From Saccoglossus kowalevskii (lineage: Eukaryota > Hemichordata > Enteropneusta > Harrimaniidae): a stretch of 16,281 bases of DNA. This document shows, in pieces, positions 7,092 through 14,842 of this stretch. The stretch covers positions 1,511,816-1,528,096 of the forward strand of contig NW_003158724.1 in the NCBI RefSeq assembly GCF_000003605.2, in the 5' to 3' direction. Under the pieces are notes generated by a model that saw nothing but the letters and a program-made list of their open reading frames with translations, made no database searches and was not told where the DNA came from. Positions within the stretch are counted from its first letter, which is position 1; every line of letters starts with the position of its first letter. The position numbers were made by a program, and so were the translations under genes.

Positions 7092-9708
7092 GTACTTTTT
7101 CGACAATTTCAAATTATTTAAGCACCTTTTATAACCAGCCATCTAACCACATACATATGCATATATGTATTTTGAATGCGTTAGGTGTTAGTGACGTGAC
7201 ACCACCATCCATTGTTTATCAGTGTATTTTTATGTGAAATGTTAGATAATACATACATGAATAACATGAAATACTAGTACGAGCGGAGTGAGTCAATCCC
7301 GGGGAGTCAGTATTTACAAAGTTCAACGAAAATGTCTGAATCCCAAAACTGCGGAACACAGCACAAAAGCGGTAACCTAAAGAGTCCGACGCACTTGACT
7401 TGCAGCTGTTGTCATTTTTATGGATTCCCTAACCTTTAGCAGATGAGTCTTTTTTATAAACTAATTTACCAGCGGCGAGCGGAACGCGACCGACTGTATC
7501 AGTTCGATCAGCTATAGGCGTTGACAAAAAAAAAAAAAAAAAAAAAACTTTTTTTGGACCGGATTCCATCTTTGGGTACTAGTATATGCTTTGACCTAGT
7601 TGTTATTAACCCACTATAATAACAGCGTCCACTGTAACCATGGTTACCTCGCTTTTTATGTTACACTGCCTGTATTCATATTTTACAACTACCGATTGAA
7701 CTAATGACAGTGTGCATTTGATATTTTCATATTGTTCTCATTATAGTAGCGGAAAATGTTCTTCGAACCCCTCAGACGTTTCATGGAGTTCATCTCGGAA
7801 CACGACCACTTGGTAAACAGGTCAGCATTATAATACCACATTATAATTTGTATGTTATCAATATGGATATCTAATCAGGTATGCTGTATGTATCACCGGT
7901 GTTGCCATGGCGCTTTTGTTTACTTATAGTGGCGGGACAATCGATATACATTAACTGTTATGTGAGTCCATAAATCAATATCTCTTTCAAACGAAGGACG
8001 CCGCCTACGGTAGTATTTCTTAAGCTTCCCCTTTCACAAAAGTCATACTTCAGTTCGGCTTCGACATACCAATCTGATTGAAATTCGATGTAGGTATAAG
8101 CTCCGAATCGAGATCCCATAAATAAAAACAAACTCAATAACAGCAAGTGAATTAAAATGATAAACAAAAATAACTATAAATAAAATATGGAAATTAAGAA
8201 GAAAATAGAGCTACATTAGATTTTAATCAGAATGTGACATACTTGATCATGTTGCATGGCAAAACACTGGAATTGTAGTTAAACATCCGCGAATATTAAA
8301 TAAACATCATATTTTGTTGACAACCATGCATGACATGTGGCTTTACTATTGTGATCTTTTTTTTCAGGTTTTTAGAAATCTAACAGTCGAAATTGACCAT
8401 GATATGCTGATGTCTATCCCTGGAGCGAAAAGTACGTTGGAATGGCAGTTCGGGCTACGATGTGAAAAACAAAGCGATCGTTCAATTTTCATCGCAAAGG
8501 GAAACTGGTACCAGATCGAAGCAGCTCGGAGGTTCATTGAAGAGAAGGTTGGTATCGACACGCCTTACCGCCCAGATACACCCATAGCATCAGGAAGTAG
8601 TTCTGTAGATGCCGAAAGTATGTCCTCGAAAATATGGCAACAAATCGACTCTCACATCTCTGGCAATCCCGCTCAAAGGAATCTTCCAAAGAAGTCTGCT
8701 GACACGGTTACAGTCGGTCAAAGTGGCATTGGATTGAGGGATTTGCAAGCAGCGGCAGGTTTGGAGGAATTCTCAATGGCCAGAGAATCGAAAATCCGTA
8801 CTGGATTATTCGAGGCGATGATGAACGTAGACACTGACGAAGACAATCCCTCTCCCAAGCGTCCTTCCGTTGGTAACCCAGTAATCCCCACTACCAGTGA
8901 CCAGAAAAGCCACAGTGACAGTCCATCGGAAGTACTAGTGGATGCCGACGTGTACCAGTATCTCAAGCTCACCAAGTACGACCAGCTCAAAGAACTTCAA
9001 GTGGAATGCAAAGTGGATTTCAAGAGCGATGGTGGTCAACCCTTAACATCTTTGCAGATAGTCCCATTGAACAAGTACATGACGTCTGCAGAAATCGCTT
9101 CTGCCAAAGAACGCTTCATAGCTCTATACGAAAGTATTTACCAAGGTCTCCAGAAGTACGACTTGCATCTACCAGAAGCTATATCTGAGCCAGAAGCCAT
9201 GGAGACGGCGGCCCTGGACACCCAGATCAACGTGCCAAACATGTACATGAAACAAGAGAAACGTGGGCACTACTCAATTTATGGCACCGATCGATCCATC
9301 GGTAAGGCGAAGGTTTATTTTTATGCCAAACTTGCCGATGTTATGAAGGCAAACCGTAGTAAAGCGAAGACAACAGGGAAAGACATCCTGGATAAAATGT
9401 TCGAGATGACATTTATTGATGATTCCGATACATCCGTACGCCAACCGGATGCAGATTTGGTACATGCAGCATCGTCAGAGCCTCGAGTATCTAAGGTAGG
9501 ACATGACGATGATCCAGTAATGGTTGACAACAAAGAAACCGACAAGACGGTCGAACCCCAAATGCTAGAACCTGAGATTGGGACACGGACTCCAACAGAC
9601 AACTGCGTTCTCGACACTACAGATGACGGCAGTGAAAAAGAAGAACCAATTGAGGTTAAAAATCAAGACGAAAAGGATGGAGAGATAGATGTAAAGCACT
9701 CCCCATAA
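6915..9708 (+). CDS. RBM43-like RNA-binding protein (three exons, about 530 residues)
   Basis: Exons are 6915-7091, 7747-7820 and 8368-9708; introns have GT/AG ends. The N-terminal 80 or so residues form an RRM of the RBM43/NMI/IFI35/PARP14 kind: beta-1/RNP2 SILVSGIPSS, the family hallmark KYGGGDVSSLIYP after helix 1, and RNP1-like SDCAVITFEKQE, then VAENVL. Residues about 85-145 look like a KH-like or second RRM-like fold (FIAKGNWYQIEAARRFIEEK). A Ser-rich linker follows. At about 273-354 is a block starting VLVDADVYQYLK that resembles the central part of vertebrate RBM43, then another small alpha/beta block (about 369-411) and an acidic tail. The start has an A at -3 and an in-frame TAG upstream at 6876. 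Human RBM43 is an RNA-binding translational regulator; the role here is unknown. The family call is from memory of motifs, not a search. One base appears to be missing in exon 1. Confidence 0.68.
7092..7746 (+). other. Intron 1 of the RBM43-like gene
   Basis: GTACTT...TATAG, 655 bp. It contains an exact AP-1 consensus (TGAGTCA, about 7287-7293) in a GC-richer patch, and an uninterrupted run of more than 20 A at about 7527-7548 followed at once by a T run. No open frame of note beyond read-through from exon 1. Confidence 0.6.
7747..7820 (+). CDS. Exon 2 of the RBM43-like gene
   Basis: The acceptor ttctcattatag precedes TA, which completes the split codon GTA (Val) to give VAENVLRTPQTFHGVHLG, the second helix and last strand of the RRM. 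The exon ends LGKQ at CAG|GTCAGC, phase 0, which fits exon 3. An earlier donor, CTTG|GTAAAC at 7812, has a better sequence but would put exon 3 out of frame. Confidence 0.65.
7821..8367 (+). other. Intron 2 of the RBM43-like gene
   Basis: GTCAGC...TTTCAG, 547 bp. The middle (about 7960-8120) is GC-richer and gives a 69-codon minus-strand open frame (8167-7958) with a hydrophobic, leucine-rich start. No promoter or splice context supports it, and the patch looks more like a fragment of a dispersed repeat. Confidence 0.6.
8368..9708 (+). CDS. Exon 3 (terminal, 446 codons) of the RBM43-like gene
   Basis: A very strong acceptor, gtgatcttttttttcag, precedes GTTTTTAGAAAT (VFRNLTVEID). The frame is open to TAA at 9706-9708 and is clearly GC-richer than the flanking introns. 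In-frame sequence upstream of 8368 (from an ATG at 8314) is the intron read through. Features in order are a KH-like block, a low-complexity linker with a basic SPKRPS, the VDADVYQYLK block, the small QINVPNMYMKQEKRGHYSIY block, and a tail rich in Asp, Glu and Lys. A single long 3' exon after two short RRM exons suits this family. Confidence 0.85.
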   Translation, partial: VFRNLTVEIDHDMLMSIPGAKSTLEWQFGLRCEKQSDRSIFIAKGNWYQIEAARRFIEEKVGIDTPYRPDTPIASGSSSVDAESMSSKIWQQIDSHISGNPAQRNLPKKSADTVTVGQSGIGLRDLQAAAGLEEFSMARESKIRTGLFEAMMNVDTDEDNPSPKRPSVGNPVIPTTSDQKSHSDSPSEVLVDADVYQYLKLTKYDQLKELQVECKVDFKSDGGQPLTSLQIVPLNKYMTSAEIASAKERFIALYESIYQGLQKYDLHLPEAISEPEAMETAALDTQINVPNMYMKQEKRGHYSIYGTDRSIGKAKVYFYAKLADVMKANRSKAKTTGKDILDKMFEMTFIDDSDTSVRQPDADLVHAASSEPRVSKVGHDDDPVMVDNKETDKTVEPQMLEPEIGTRTPTDNCVLDTTDDGSEKEEPIEVKNQDEKDGEIDVKHSP

Positions 9709-10296
9709 ACAACGAAATTTGTTTTCACTGCAAATCAAGCGCATTAAGGAGGAAGTGTCTTTATTGCGTCAACATTTTAATGGCAATTGATTAAAAAGGA
9801 TTAGATCCATTAATGTAAAAACAATAAACTATATGTAACACTGACGACAGGTTCATAAACTCCTGCAAAATCTGCACTTCTGGTTTTAAAAATAAAGTAA
9901 CATATTGTTGATGAAACATGCCTCATTTAACATAAAACATTAGTTGCCATGGGAATATAGTAGCCAAGGTTTTGAGACAGAATTACAAAGTGTCAGTCTT
10001 GCCAAAAATTCAAAAAAATAAAAAATTCTGAAAAGAGAAACAATTTACACAATCACATATAATACAGACATGTAGAATGTAGAAGTGAGATTTGGGAACG
10101 ACGGATAATATGAATTTCGGCGTTCTTTTGGTTTAGGCATGTGTTTGTTGAGACTAAAAATCGTGATTGTTATGTTAATCACACTTATTATCCATTTCAT
10201 TTACTTCAAATTTGATGCTGACCATGCTGTAAAATCTTATGTAATTTTAAAATAAAATGATTCTTTTTAAATGTCAAATGTGAATGATTGTTTTAG
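9709..10296 (+). other. 3' UTR region of the RBM43-like gene with polyadenylation signals
   Basis: AATAAA hexamers occur at 9823-9828, 9891-9896 and 10251-10256. The last is followed by a GT-rich stretch (about 10270-10310), as expected for a cleavage site; the first would give a 3' UTR of only about 130 bases. No coding sequence is seen until the possible exon at 10297. Confidence 0.5.
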
Positions 10297-10380
10297 GTAA
10301 TTGTGTTTGAAAGCCCAGGAACGAACTACACGTTATTCAAACCAGAAGATGATAAACATCCAGTGCTACAGTTACTATAG
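10297..10380 (+). CDS. Possible alternative last exon
   Basis: An acceptor, gaatgattgttttag, leads into 27 codons, including VIVFESPGTNY and FKPEDDKHP, and a TAG stop. Its composition is coding-like and unlike the AT-rich surroundings. A good donor inside exon 3 (TCTAAG|GTAGGA, 9495/9496, phase 0) would join it in frame over an 801-bp intron, replacing the acidic tail to give a protein of about 487 residues. It could instead belong to a separate gene. 27 codons alone could be open by chance. Confidence 0.3.
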   Translation, partial: VIVFESPGTNYTLFKPEDDKHPVLQLL

Positions 10381-10808
10381 TAACTTGAGATCAGTACGTA
10401 GTCAACGTTTACAAAGTTATACAGATTATAGTATAAATTGTCGTTAAAAATTGAACTGGTCGATTTCTACAGCCGAACGTCCACGCACCATTCCTTGAAA
10501 GTGAATATGATTAATTAGACATGTATTCGCAGCTTTTGAATTGAAGTTTAAAATAAATGATTCATAAGAAACGAAATTACACGCCAAATGCATCGCACAC
10601 ACGTAAAGTTTGACCAACAATAACGAAAGTATAAAATATGTTTAATAATCAGGTTAAAAAAAATCTCTCTTGTTTTTCCCTCTCTTGCCAATGTAATAAA
10701 TGTACCATGAAGACATCATCCTTTTAAAACCGCTCCCTCTAGCGATAAAAAGCCGCTGTTACCTAAACATGACGTACTAGTAGATCGGCCCAAGCAGTGT
10801 GTTAAAAA
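10381..10808. other. Spacer, no gene seen
   Basis: AT-rich, with no open frame or repeat of note. The right end (from about 10740) becomes GC-richer toward the CCAAT-bearing repeats. CGCTAGAGGGAGC on the minus strand at about 10734 is a weaker CTCF-like word. Confidence 0.4.
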
Positions 10809-10892
10809 CGACTACTATGATTGGCTGTGTTCAAAACGACTACTATGACTGGCTGTGTTTAAAACGACTAATATGATTGGCTGTGTATAGCA
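10809..10892. repeat. Three 28-bp tandem repeats carrying inverted CCAAT boxes
   Basis: Units cgactactatgattggctgt + gttcaaaa start at 10809, 10837 and 10865. Units 1 and 3 contain ATTGG (10820-10824 and 10876-10880), which on the minus strand read CAGCCAATCA, a full NF-Y site. Unit 2 has ACTGG at the matching place. The exact 28-bp spacing is close to three helical turns, so the sites face the same side of the DNA. This suggests a promoter or enhancer, though no gene start is attached to it. Confidence 0.7.
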
Positions 10893-11570
10893 AATCACTA
10901 ATAATGTTTTTTTTATTGACGGACAGCTACATGTCAGAACCGTGACAATAATGAGACTGCAAGCACCGTTTTTCGGGAAAGTGATACCTTTGTGCTGCGA
11001 CCTAATACATAGAGGTTTCCCAGGAAAGCATCCTTAGGCATCGAAACTTAAAACTAATCGACTTAATTGGTCATCACGTTGATAATCATCAAACAACAGC
11101 CGTTTTCTAGCGGCAATAAAACATTAGCTAGGAGGTAGACACACACCCAAAACATCACCCATATAAAATCACTAATTTGGCAATATTGGATGCGAGATAT
11201 ACCGTACATATTTATATTGAAGCTTGTCAATGTATACAGGAAAAATACAAATTATTTATAGAAATGACTATACACCTTCGCTACTATGACACATTCATTA
11301 TCGATGCATGAGAACATGACATGGTTATACCCTAGCACAAAATGGCGATGATTCCGGTTTGGTACTGCATAGCAATAGGACATGGATGGCTCACCGCTAC
11401 CTTTAAACCACCACCCCTTTTCAATCATTCAGCATGCGAACTTGAATACTCTCTATCAAAAAATGCAGAAAATACTTTTTATAATAGCAAATGTTTATGT
11501 TTGAAGAAAGAACACTTTTTGTTGATAGATAGTATTCATCTGCAGACGCTGAATGTAAATCCCTTTCTAG
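10893..11570. other. Spacer, no supported gene
   Basis: A 77-codon plus-strand open frame (11342-11575) shows no recognisable motif or splice context. Otherwise AT-rich, without arrays. Confidence 0.35.
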
Positions 11571-11681
11571 GCTGACGAAATGGACACACTACAGACTCCG
11601 TGGGTCAAAAACGGATTTCATTTGGCGGCATATACAATGGACGTTCCCCTGTCCCCACGTGGCGAGTACACAAGTTACTGA
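11571..11681 (+). CDS. Possible short exon, unrecognised
   Basis: An acceptor-like gtaaatccctttctag precedes GCTGACGAA and ATG (11580), opening 36 codons to a TGA at 11679-11681. The translation includes MDTLQTPWVKNGFHLAAY and VPLSPRGEY, with balanced composition and a local rise in GC. It could be a terminal exon, a short ORF or chance. I see no partner exon and do not recognise the sequence. Confidence 0.2.
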   Translation, partial: ADEMDTLQTPWVKNGFHLAAYTMDVPLSPRGEYTSY

Positions 11682-12752
11682 TGCGTAGTCTGAGGAGATG
11701 TGAATGTAAGAATAACTAAAAGTTACATGAGCGTTCTATGTTTGCTTGTATGTTCTTTAACTAGTTCACAGCACTCGCCTACCGTTAATCAAGGGTGATG
11801 CCAGTCACCTCACTCTCTGCTGAGCTTATCCTTTTGAACGCCATGATTTTCACGCAATTTTCCCATGATTTCTTTGTTATTTTTTGACTGAGTTGACATA
11901 TTTGCCAATACATTAGTGGTGGTGGGAGTTGGTTTGGTGCAAGTCGGCATTGGTGCGAGTTGGTTTTGGTGCGAGTTGACCTGTGACCTTTGCGACCAGC
12001 TACAACATTGTGAAAGCAAATCATAAATGGGACAAATGTTGAATTTGCCTTTAAAAGATCAAAACCAACAAATGATAATCAAATCGAAAATCTGTTCGTC
12101 TTGTGGGACATCTTATTTAACGTAGGACGCCATCGTTTTTTGTTTGAGCTCCATGGCCCAGTTTCAACTTCGTCGAATTTCATTATGCTACATAATGTTC
12201 ATTTGTAAATCAACATAATAAAACGGTTGAAATCTGATTTATTGATATAAATATTCATATTGAATGGATCAACATGTCACTTAATAAAAGTAAAAGTTAG
12301 TATGGCAAGTATACTGTTTACGCACATATTCATTGGGATAGTTGATATCTAGGAAGACTTAGTTTAAAAGTAAGAGAGTATGTTAACCGACCCATGTTAT
12401 GCTATGCAGAATGTACGTTTATCATCACATATTTTATGACCACCACATACATGCACTTCATTTTCAGTTAATATATTCGAATCAACTCAATTTCACACTA
12501 AAGTGGGGTACAATAACTAGAGAACCGGAGTATATAATATAATACCGGAGTATATCATTGGGTGTTTCATATTACCCAGAATAATAGTTTTCAGAAAAAC
12601 TATGATATATAATATAATATATATTACATTGCAAGGCTTCAAATATTGTATAGTCTGAAATTGTTTCTGGTCTAATAATAAAATATACAGAGTTGTTAAA
12701 TGTAATTTCTGAGAACTATGTTTTTCTTTGCTTAGTCCCGAATCAATTTAAG
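11682..12752. other. AT-rich spacer with small repeats
   Basis: Holds the 15-16 bp degenerate repeat at 11921-11982 and a direct repeat accggagtatat at 12524-12535 and 12544-12555. Two overlapping minus-strand open frames at 11785-12024 run through the short repeat and are probably part of a dispersed element or accidental. The rest, including an alternating AT block near 12600-12625, shows nothing. Confidence 0.45.
11921..11982. repeat. Short degenerate tandem repeat, about four 15-16 bp units
   Basis: Units ggtgggagttggttt, ggtgcaagtcggcatt, ggtgcgagttggtttt and ggtgcgagttgacc follow head to tail. G/T-rich on the plus strand. Confidence 0.7.
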
Positions 12753-12935
12753 TACAGTCAAGCCTGTGTCAGTGACATCATTTATATAAATGACTATCTG
12801 TCCATGGCGACTACCTATTGGCAGTCCCAGTGTGTAATTATATGCAAAGTGAGTTGTATATCAAGGCATCTGTCTAATGTGACCAGTGACCATTGTTTTG
12901 GCACTGGCTTGGCGAACTGACCATTTGCAGCACGA
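12753..12935. repeat. Dispersed-repeat copy of the 'tacagtcaagcctgtgtcag' type
   Basis: Starts tacagtcaagcctgtgtcag and contains the recurring word ctgtc..t..gcgacca in degenerate form at about 12797, 12869 and 12885, plus cctattggcagtcccagtgt. This style of element (gaacctgtctatagcgacca reiterated) is a familiar dispersed repeat in invertebrate genomes. The 75-codon open frame over it (12693-12920) is therefore not counted as a gene. No terminal inverted repeats were established. Confidence 0.45.
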
Positions 12936-13510
12936 TGGCAGGTGATTGCATGGTTAATGTTTCACATTCGTCAATCAACACATCTTTTGCATTTTGTTTT
13001 AAGTCAAGAAATTATTGCCATATTTTCATTTACAAATACACCCTTCATATAAAGTCCAACTGGGAGTGATCCATCTTAATTTCAGGCCATTTTGAAATCA
13101 GCTTGATTAAATACTTGTGAAATTATAACAACAAAAATCAAATATGCAGACATATGTTAATAAACTGGGTCAATATATAGTTAGCATTATACTTTTCGCC
13201 GAAGGAGGCGATTATATATAGTTAATTCTAAAATGTGTATTGGTTCTTATTACCCACATGAATTTATACATAATGCACGAGTATTTTGATTTAACTACTG
13301 ATTATAACCAGACCAGCACACATTTCAACAAAATAAACAGATGTCTTTCAAATGATATTACACAGTAGCACATATTTTGTATCAAAGCAATCGGATTTGG
13401 TCCATGGATATATGACTGGATAATGGGCTCCAGTGCGAGATCTTTATACTTAACATCCATGCTGTGAATAAATAATAATATTATATAAATATAAAATATA
13501 CTGTTTCATA
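12936..13510. other. AT-rich spacer, nothing supported
   Basis: No open frame, array or RNA gene recognised. On the minus strand this would lie downstream of the H3-tail-like exon and may hold its 3' UTR. A variant polyadenylation signal (TATAAA on the minus strand, near 13432) exists, but no canonical AATAAA was found close to the stop. Confidence 0.35.
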
Positions 13511-13543
13511 TTGTTAAAGTTGTTATTAGGGCGTAGACCGGCA

Positions 13544-13696
13544 ATGTGGCCGACTTTTCAGCGCGGAATCGTGGAGGGAGCAAATAGTTCTGACAGCTCC
13601 CCAATTAATTTGCCATCTGTTTCGGGCCATCGATTGCGCGAGGGTGTAGTATTTCGTCAACACAGACTACTGGATAACGTGGTTTTCTACATATAA
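13544..13696 (+). CDS. Short GC-rich open frame, unrecognised
   Basis: From ATG 13544 the plus strand is open for 50 codons to TAA at 13694-13696, in a patch (about 13530-13690) distinctly GC-richer than both sides. It contains SSDSSPINLPSVSGHRLREG. The frame is open from 13511, and cttttcag at about 13553-13560 could act as an acceptor. The minus strand also has a 24-codon frame here (PVVCVDEILHPRAIDG) behind an acceptor-like tattattatatgtag. I cannot tell which strand, if either, is coded. Confidence 0.22.
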   Translation: MWPTFQRGIVEGANSSDSSPINLPSVSGHRLREGVVFRQHRLLDNVVFYI

Positions 13697-13715
13697 TAAT
13701 AAACACCATATGCCA

Positions 13716-14267
13716 TCACATCGAGCTAAATTTTTGGGGCGTTTCAAATTTCATGTGAACAAATTTGGATGGCTTCTTGTGCAATTTCCCACTAGTGCTC
13801 ATTCTCGCTGTACGTTTAATGTAGTCGTGCGATCTGGTGGCTGATTTTGTCCTGTGGGGCTCGTCTCGACAAGACAGGTTATGTCGCGGTTTACACCAAG
13901 TTCTCTGTCGCCTCCAGTGTCCTATTTTACTGACTGTATATGTTCGCTCAGCTGGTGTAATTTGTGTACGTTCATTATGTACAGATAACGCATCAGTATT
14001 TAGAGGTCGCTTTGAACATGAATTTTCATCCTCGTGTATTTTATGACCCACGTTTACGTGTCCTTTTCTCCTTCCCCCTGTACTCATTCGAGCTGTAATT
14101 TTGATATACTCGCTGGTCATTGGATAGCAACGTTCATTTATATTAATGTCGGGGTCTGACACATTGCTGGGCACTATTGGTCCTTGTCCTCCGTTTTGAT
14201 TCGTCGACGTAGTAGGTGATAGCGCCCTCTTTGGACTCACTCTTGACTCTGTTGGAAGCGATGTAAC
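13716..14267 (-). CDS. Terminal exon of an unknown protein with two H3K9M-like histone-tail motifs
   Basis: The minus strand is open for 183 codons from acceptor cgcttttcag (14270-14268, phase 0) to TGA at 13718-13716; no ATG precedes residue 50. The product is basic and rich in Ser, Thr, Arg, Lys and His, without hydrophobic segments, so probably nuclear and disordered. Residues 54-65 read YIKITARMSTGG, then RRK; residues 149-161 read YIKRTARMSTSGK. Both match histone H3 residues 6-13 (TARKSTGG) except that Lys9 is Met. The two copies differ at several silent codon positions, which argues for selection on the protein. A nearby RTKSATRS (139-146) loosely echoes H3 residues 2-10. An SPKR CDK-type site lies at 11-14. 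Another frame of the exon is open only about 40 codons. Upstream exons are not resolved. Function is unknown; a methyltransferase-trapping role is inference. Confidence 0.6.
   Translation of the reverse strand, partial: VTSLPTESRVSPKRALSPTTSTNQNGGQGPIVPSNVSDPDININERCYPMTSEYIKITARMSTGGRRKGHVNVGHKIHEDENSCSKRPLNTDALSVHNERTQITPAERTYTVSKIGHWRRQRTWCKPRHNLSCRDEPHRTKSATRSHDYIKRTARMSTSGKLHKKPSKFVHMKFETPQKFSSM
13788..13823 (-). other. H3K9M-like motif, copy 2
   Basis: Encodes YIKRTARMSTSG, followed by Lys (exon residues 149-161). K9 is Met, G12 is Ser, G13 and K14 are kept. The codons for Tyr, Ile, Ala, Arg, Ser and the second Thr all differ from copy 1. Confidence 0.65.
14073..14108 (-). other. H3K9M-like motif, copy 1
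   Basis: Encodes YIKITARMSTGG (exon residues 54-65). T6, A7, R8, S10, T11, G12 and G13 of histone H3 are matched, K9 is Met, and the position of K14 is Arg. Confidence 0.65.
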
Positions 14268-14564
14268 CTGAAAAGCGAATTCAGAACGGCGTATAAGCTT
14301 CGATTATTGTCGTACTTACATATATCATGCTTTAATGTGGGCTATATTGCATAGGTGGTTAAATATATTGCACGTCGTTAATAAACAATGCTTATATTCA
14401 AATTAAAATAATCTACCTTTGCAATCACATTCAACAACAAATACCCGTAGTCATGTTATTTTCTAATCCTATTTTATCATTAATTTGTTTTAAAGGCTGT
14501 GCCTGACAAAATAGGAACAAAGTACATACGTTTGTGCCAGCCCACCATGTGACAGACACTCAAT
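14268..14564 (-). other. Region upstream of the H3-tail-like exon, with candidate splice sites
   Basis: Minus-strand donors occur at 14319 (TAT|GTAAGT) and 14415 (AAAG|GTAGAT). The first would place ATG-ATA-TAT (14328-14320) directly in frame with the exon over a 52-bp intron, giving a possible start, though so short an intron is unusual. A possible acceptor at 14503 (cctattttgtcag) opens AQPLKQINDKIGLENN before a stop. None of these joins is proven. Confidence 0.25.
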
Positions 14565-14842
14565 TGACGTCGTGATCCAACAACAACCATAAATACTACT
14601 TAAAGGGGAGCAGAGGTGTGGCTGTTGACACTCTGTACATTAAATTTGTGATCTATGAATGAATTCTGTCGATAAAAATAACTTATATGTGCTGCGAAAT
14701 GCCCTAAATATCGGGTATAAAACGGGCTGTGAAGCAGACGACAAACGTCCGCTTTTCCTGGCGTCATTTCGCCTCCAGAGGGCCAGTCAAATGACGTCAT
14801 CAGTGAACACTGATAATTGAACCCATTCATGCTAGTACGTCA
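14565..14842. promoter_or_regulatory. Cluster of CRE/ATF-like sites with a TATA-like box
   Basis: A perfect palindromic CRE, TGACGTCA, lies at 14792-14799. Partial sites are TGACGTC (14565-14571), GCGTCA (14761-14766) and TACGTCA (14836-14842). TATAAAA occurs on the plus strand at 14716-14722. The patch is GC-richer than its flanks. It might be a promoter for either strand; no attached coding exon is clear. Confidence 0.35.

Noticed and set aside
7958-8167. 69-codon minus-strand frame with a leucine-rich, signal-like start in intron 2
   Set aside because: No promoter, splice or polyadenylation context; the stretch looks like a repeat fragment within an intron.
8364-9617. Minus-strand and other-frame open frames inside exon 3
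   Set aside because: Shadows of the 446-codon coding exon.
11785-12024. Two overlapping minus-strand frames (79 and 69 codons)
   Set aside because: They run through the G/T-rich short tandem repeat; no start or splice context. A transposon fragment is more likely.
12693-12920. 75-codon plus-strand frame
   Set aside because: Lies over a stretch that resembles a known style of dispersed repeat.
13837-14046. 69-codon plus-strand frame opposite the H3-mimic exon
   Set aside because: Shorter than the 183-codon minus-strand frame, which has a splice acceptor and a selected repeated motif.
14091-14267. Alternative phase of the H3-mimic exon reading RVKSESKEGAITYYVDESKR
   Set aside because: Protein-like, and reachable from a weak upstream exon (14502 onward), but it stops after about 40 codons, whereas the chosen frame stays open for 183 and carries the conserved motif pair.
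14600-14830. 76-codon minus-strand frame
   Set aside because: Covers the CRE/TATA patch, lacks splice sites in a usable frame and resembles nothing; composition reflects the GC-rich regulatory patch.
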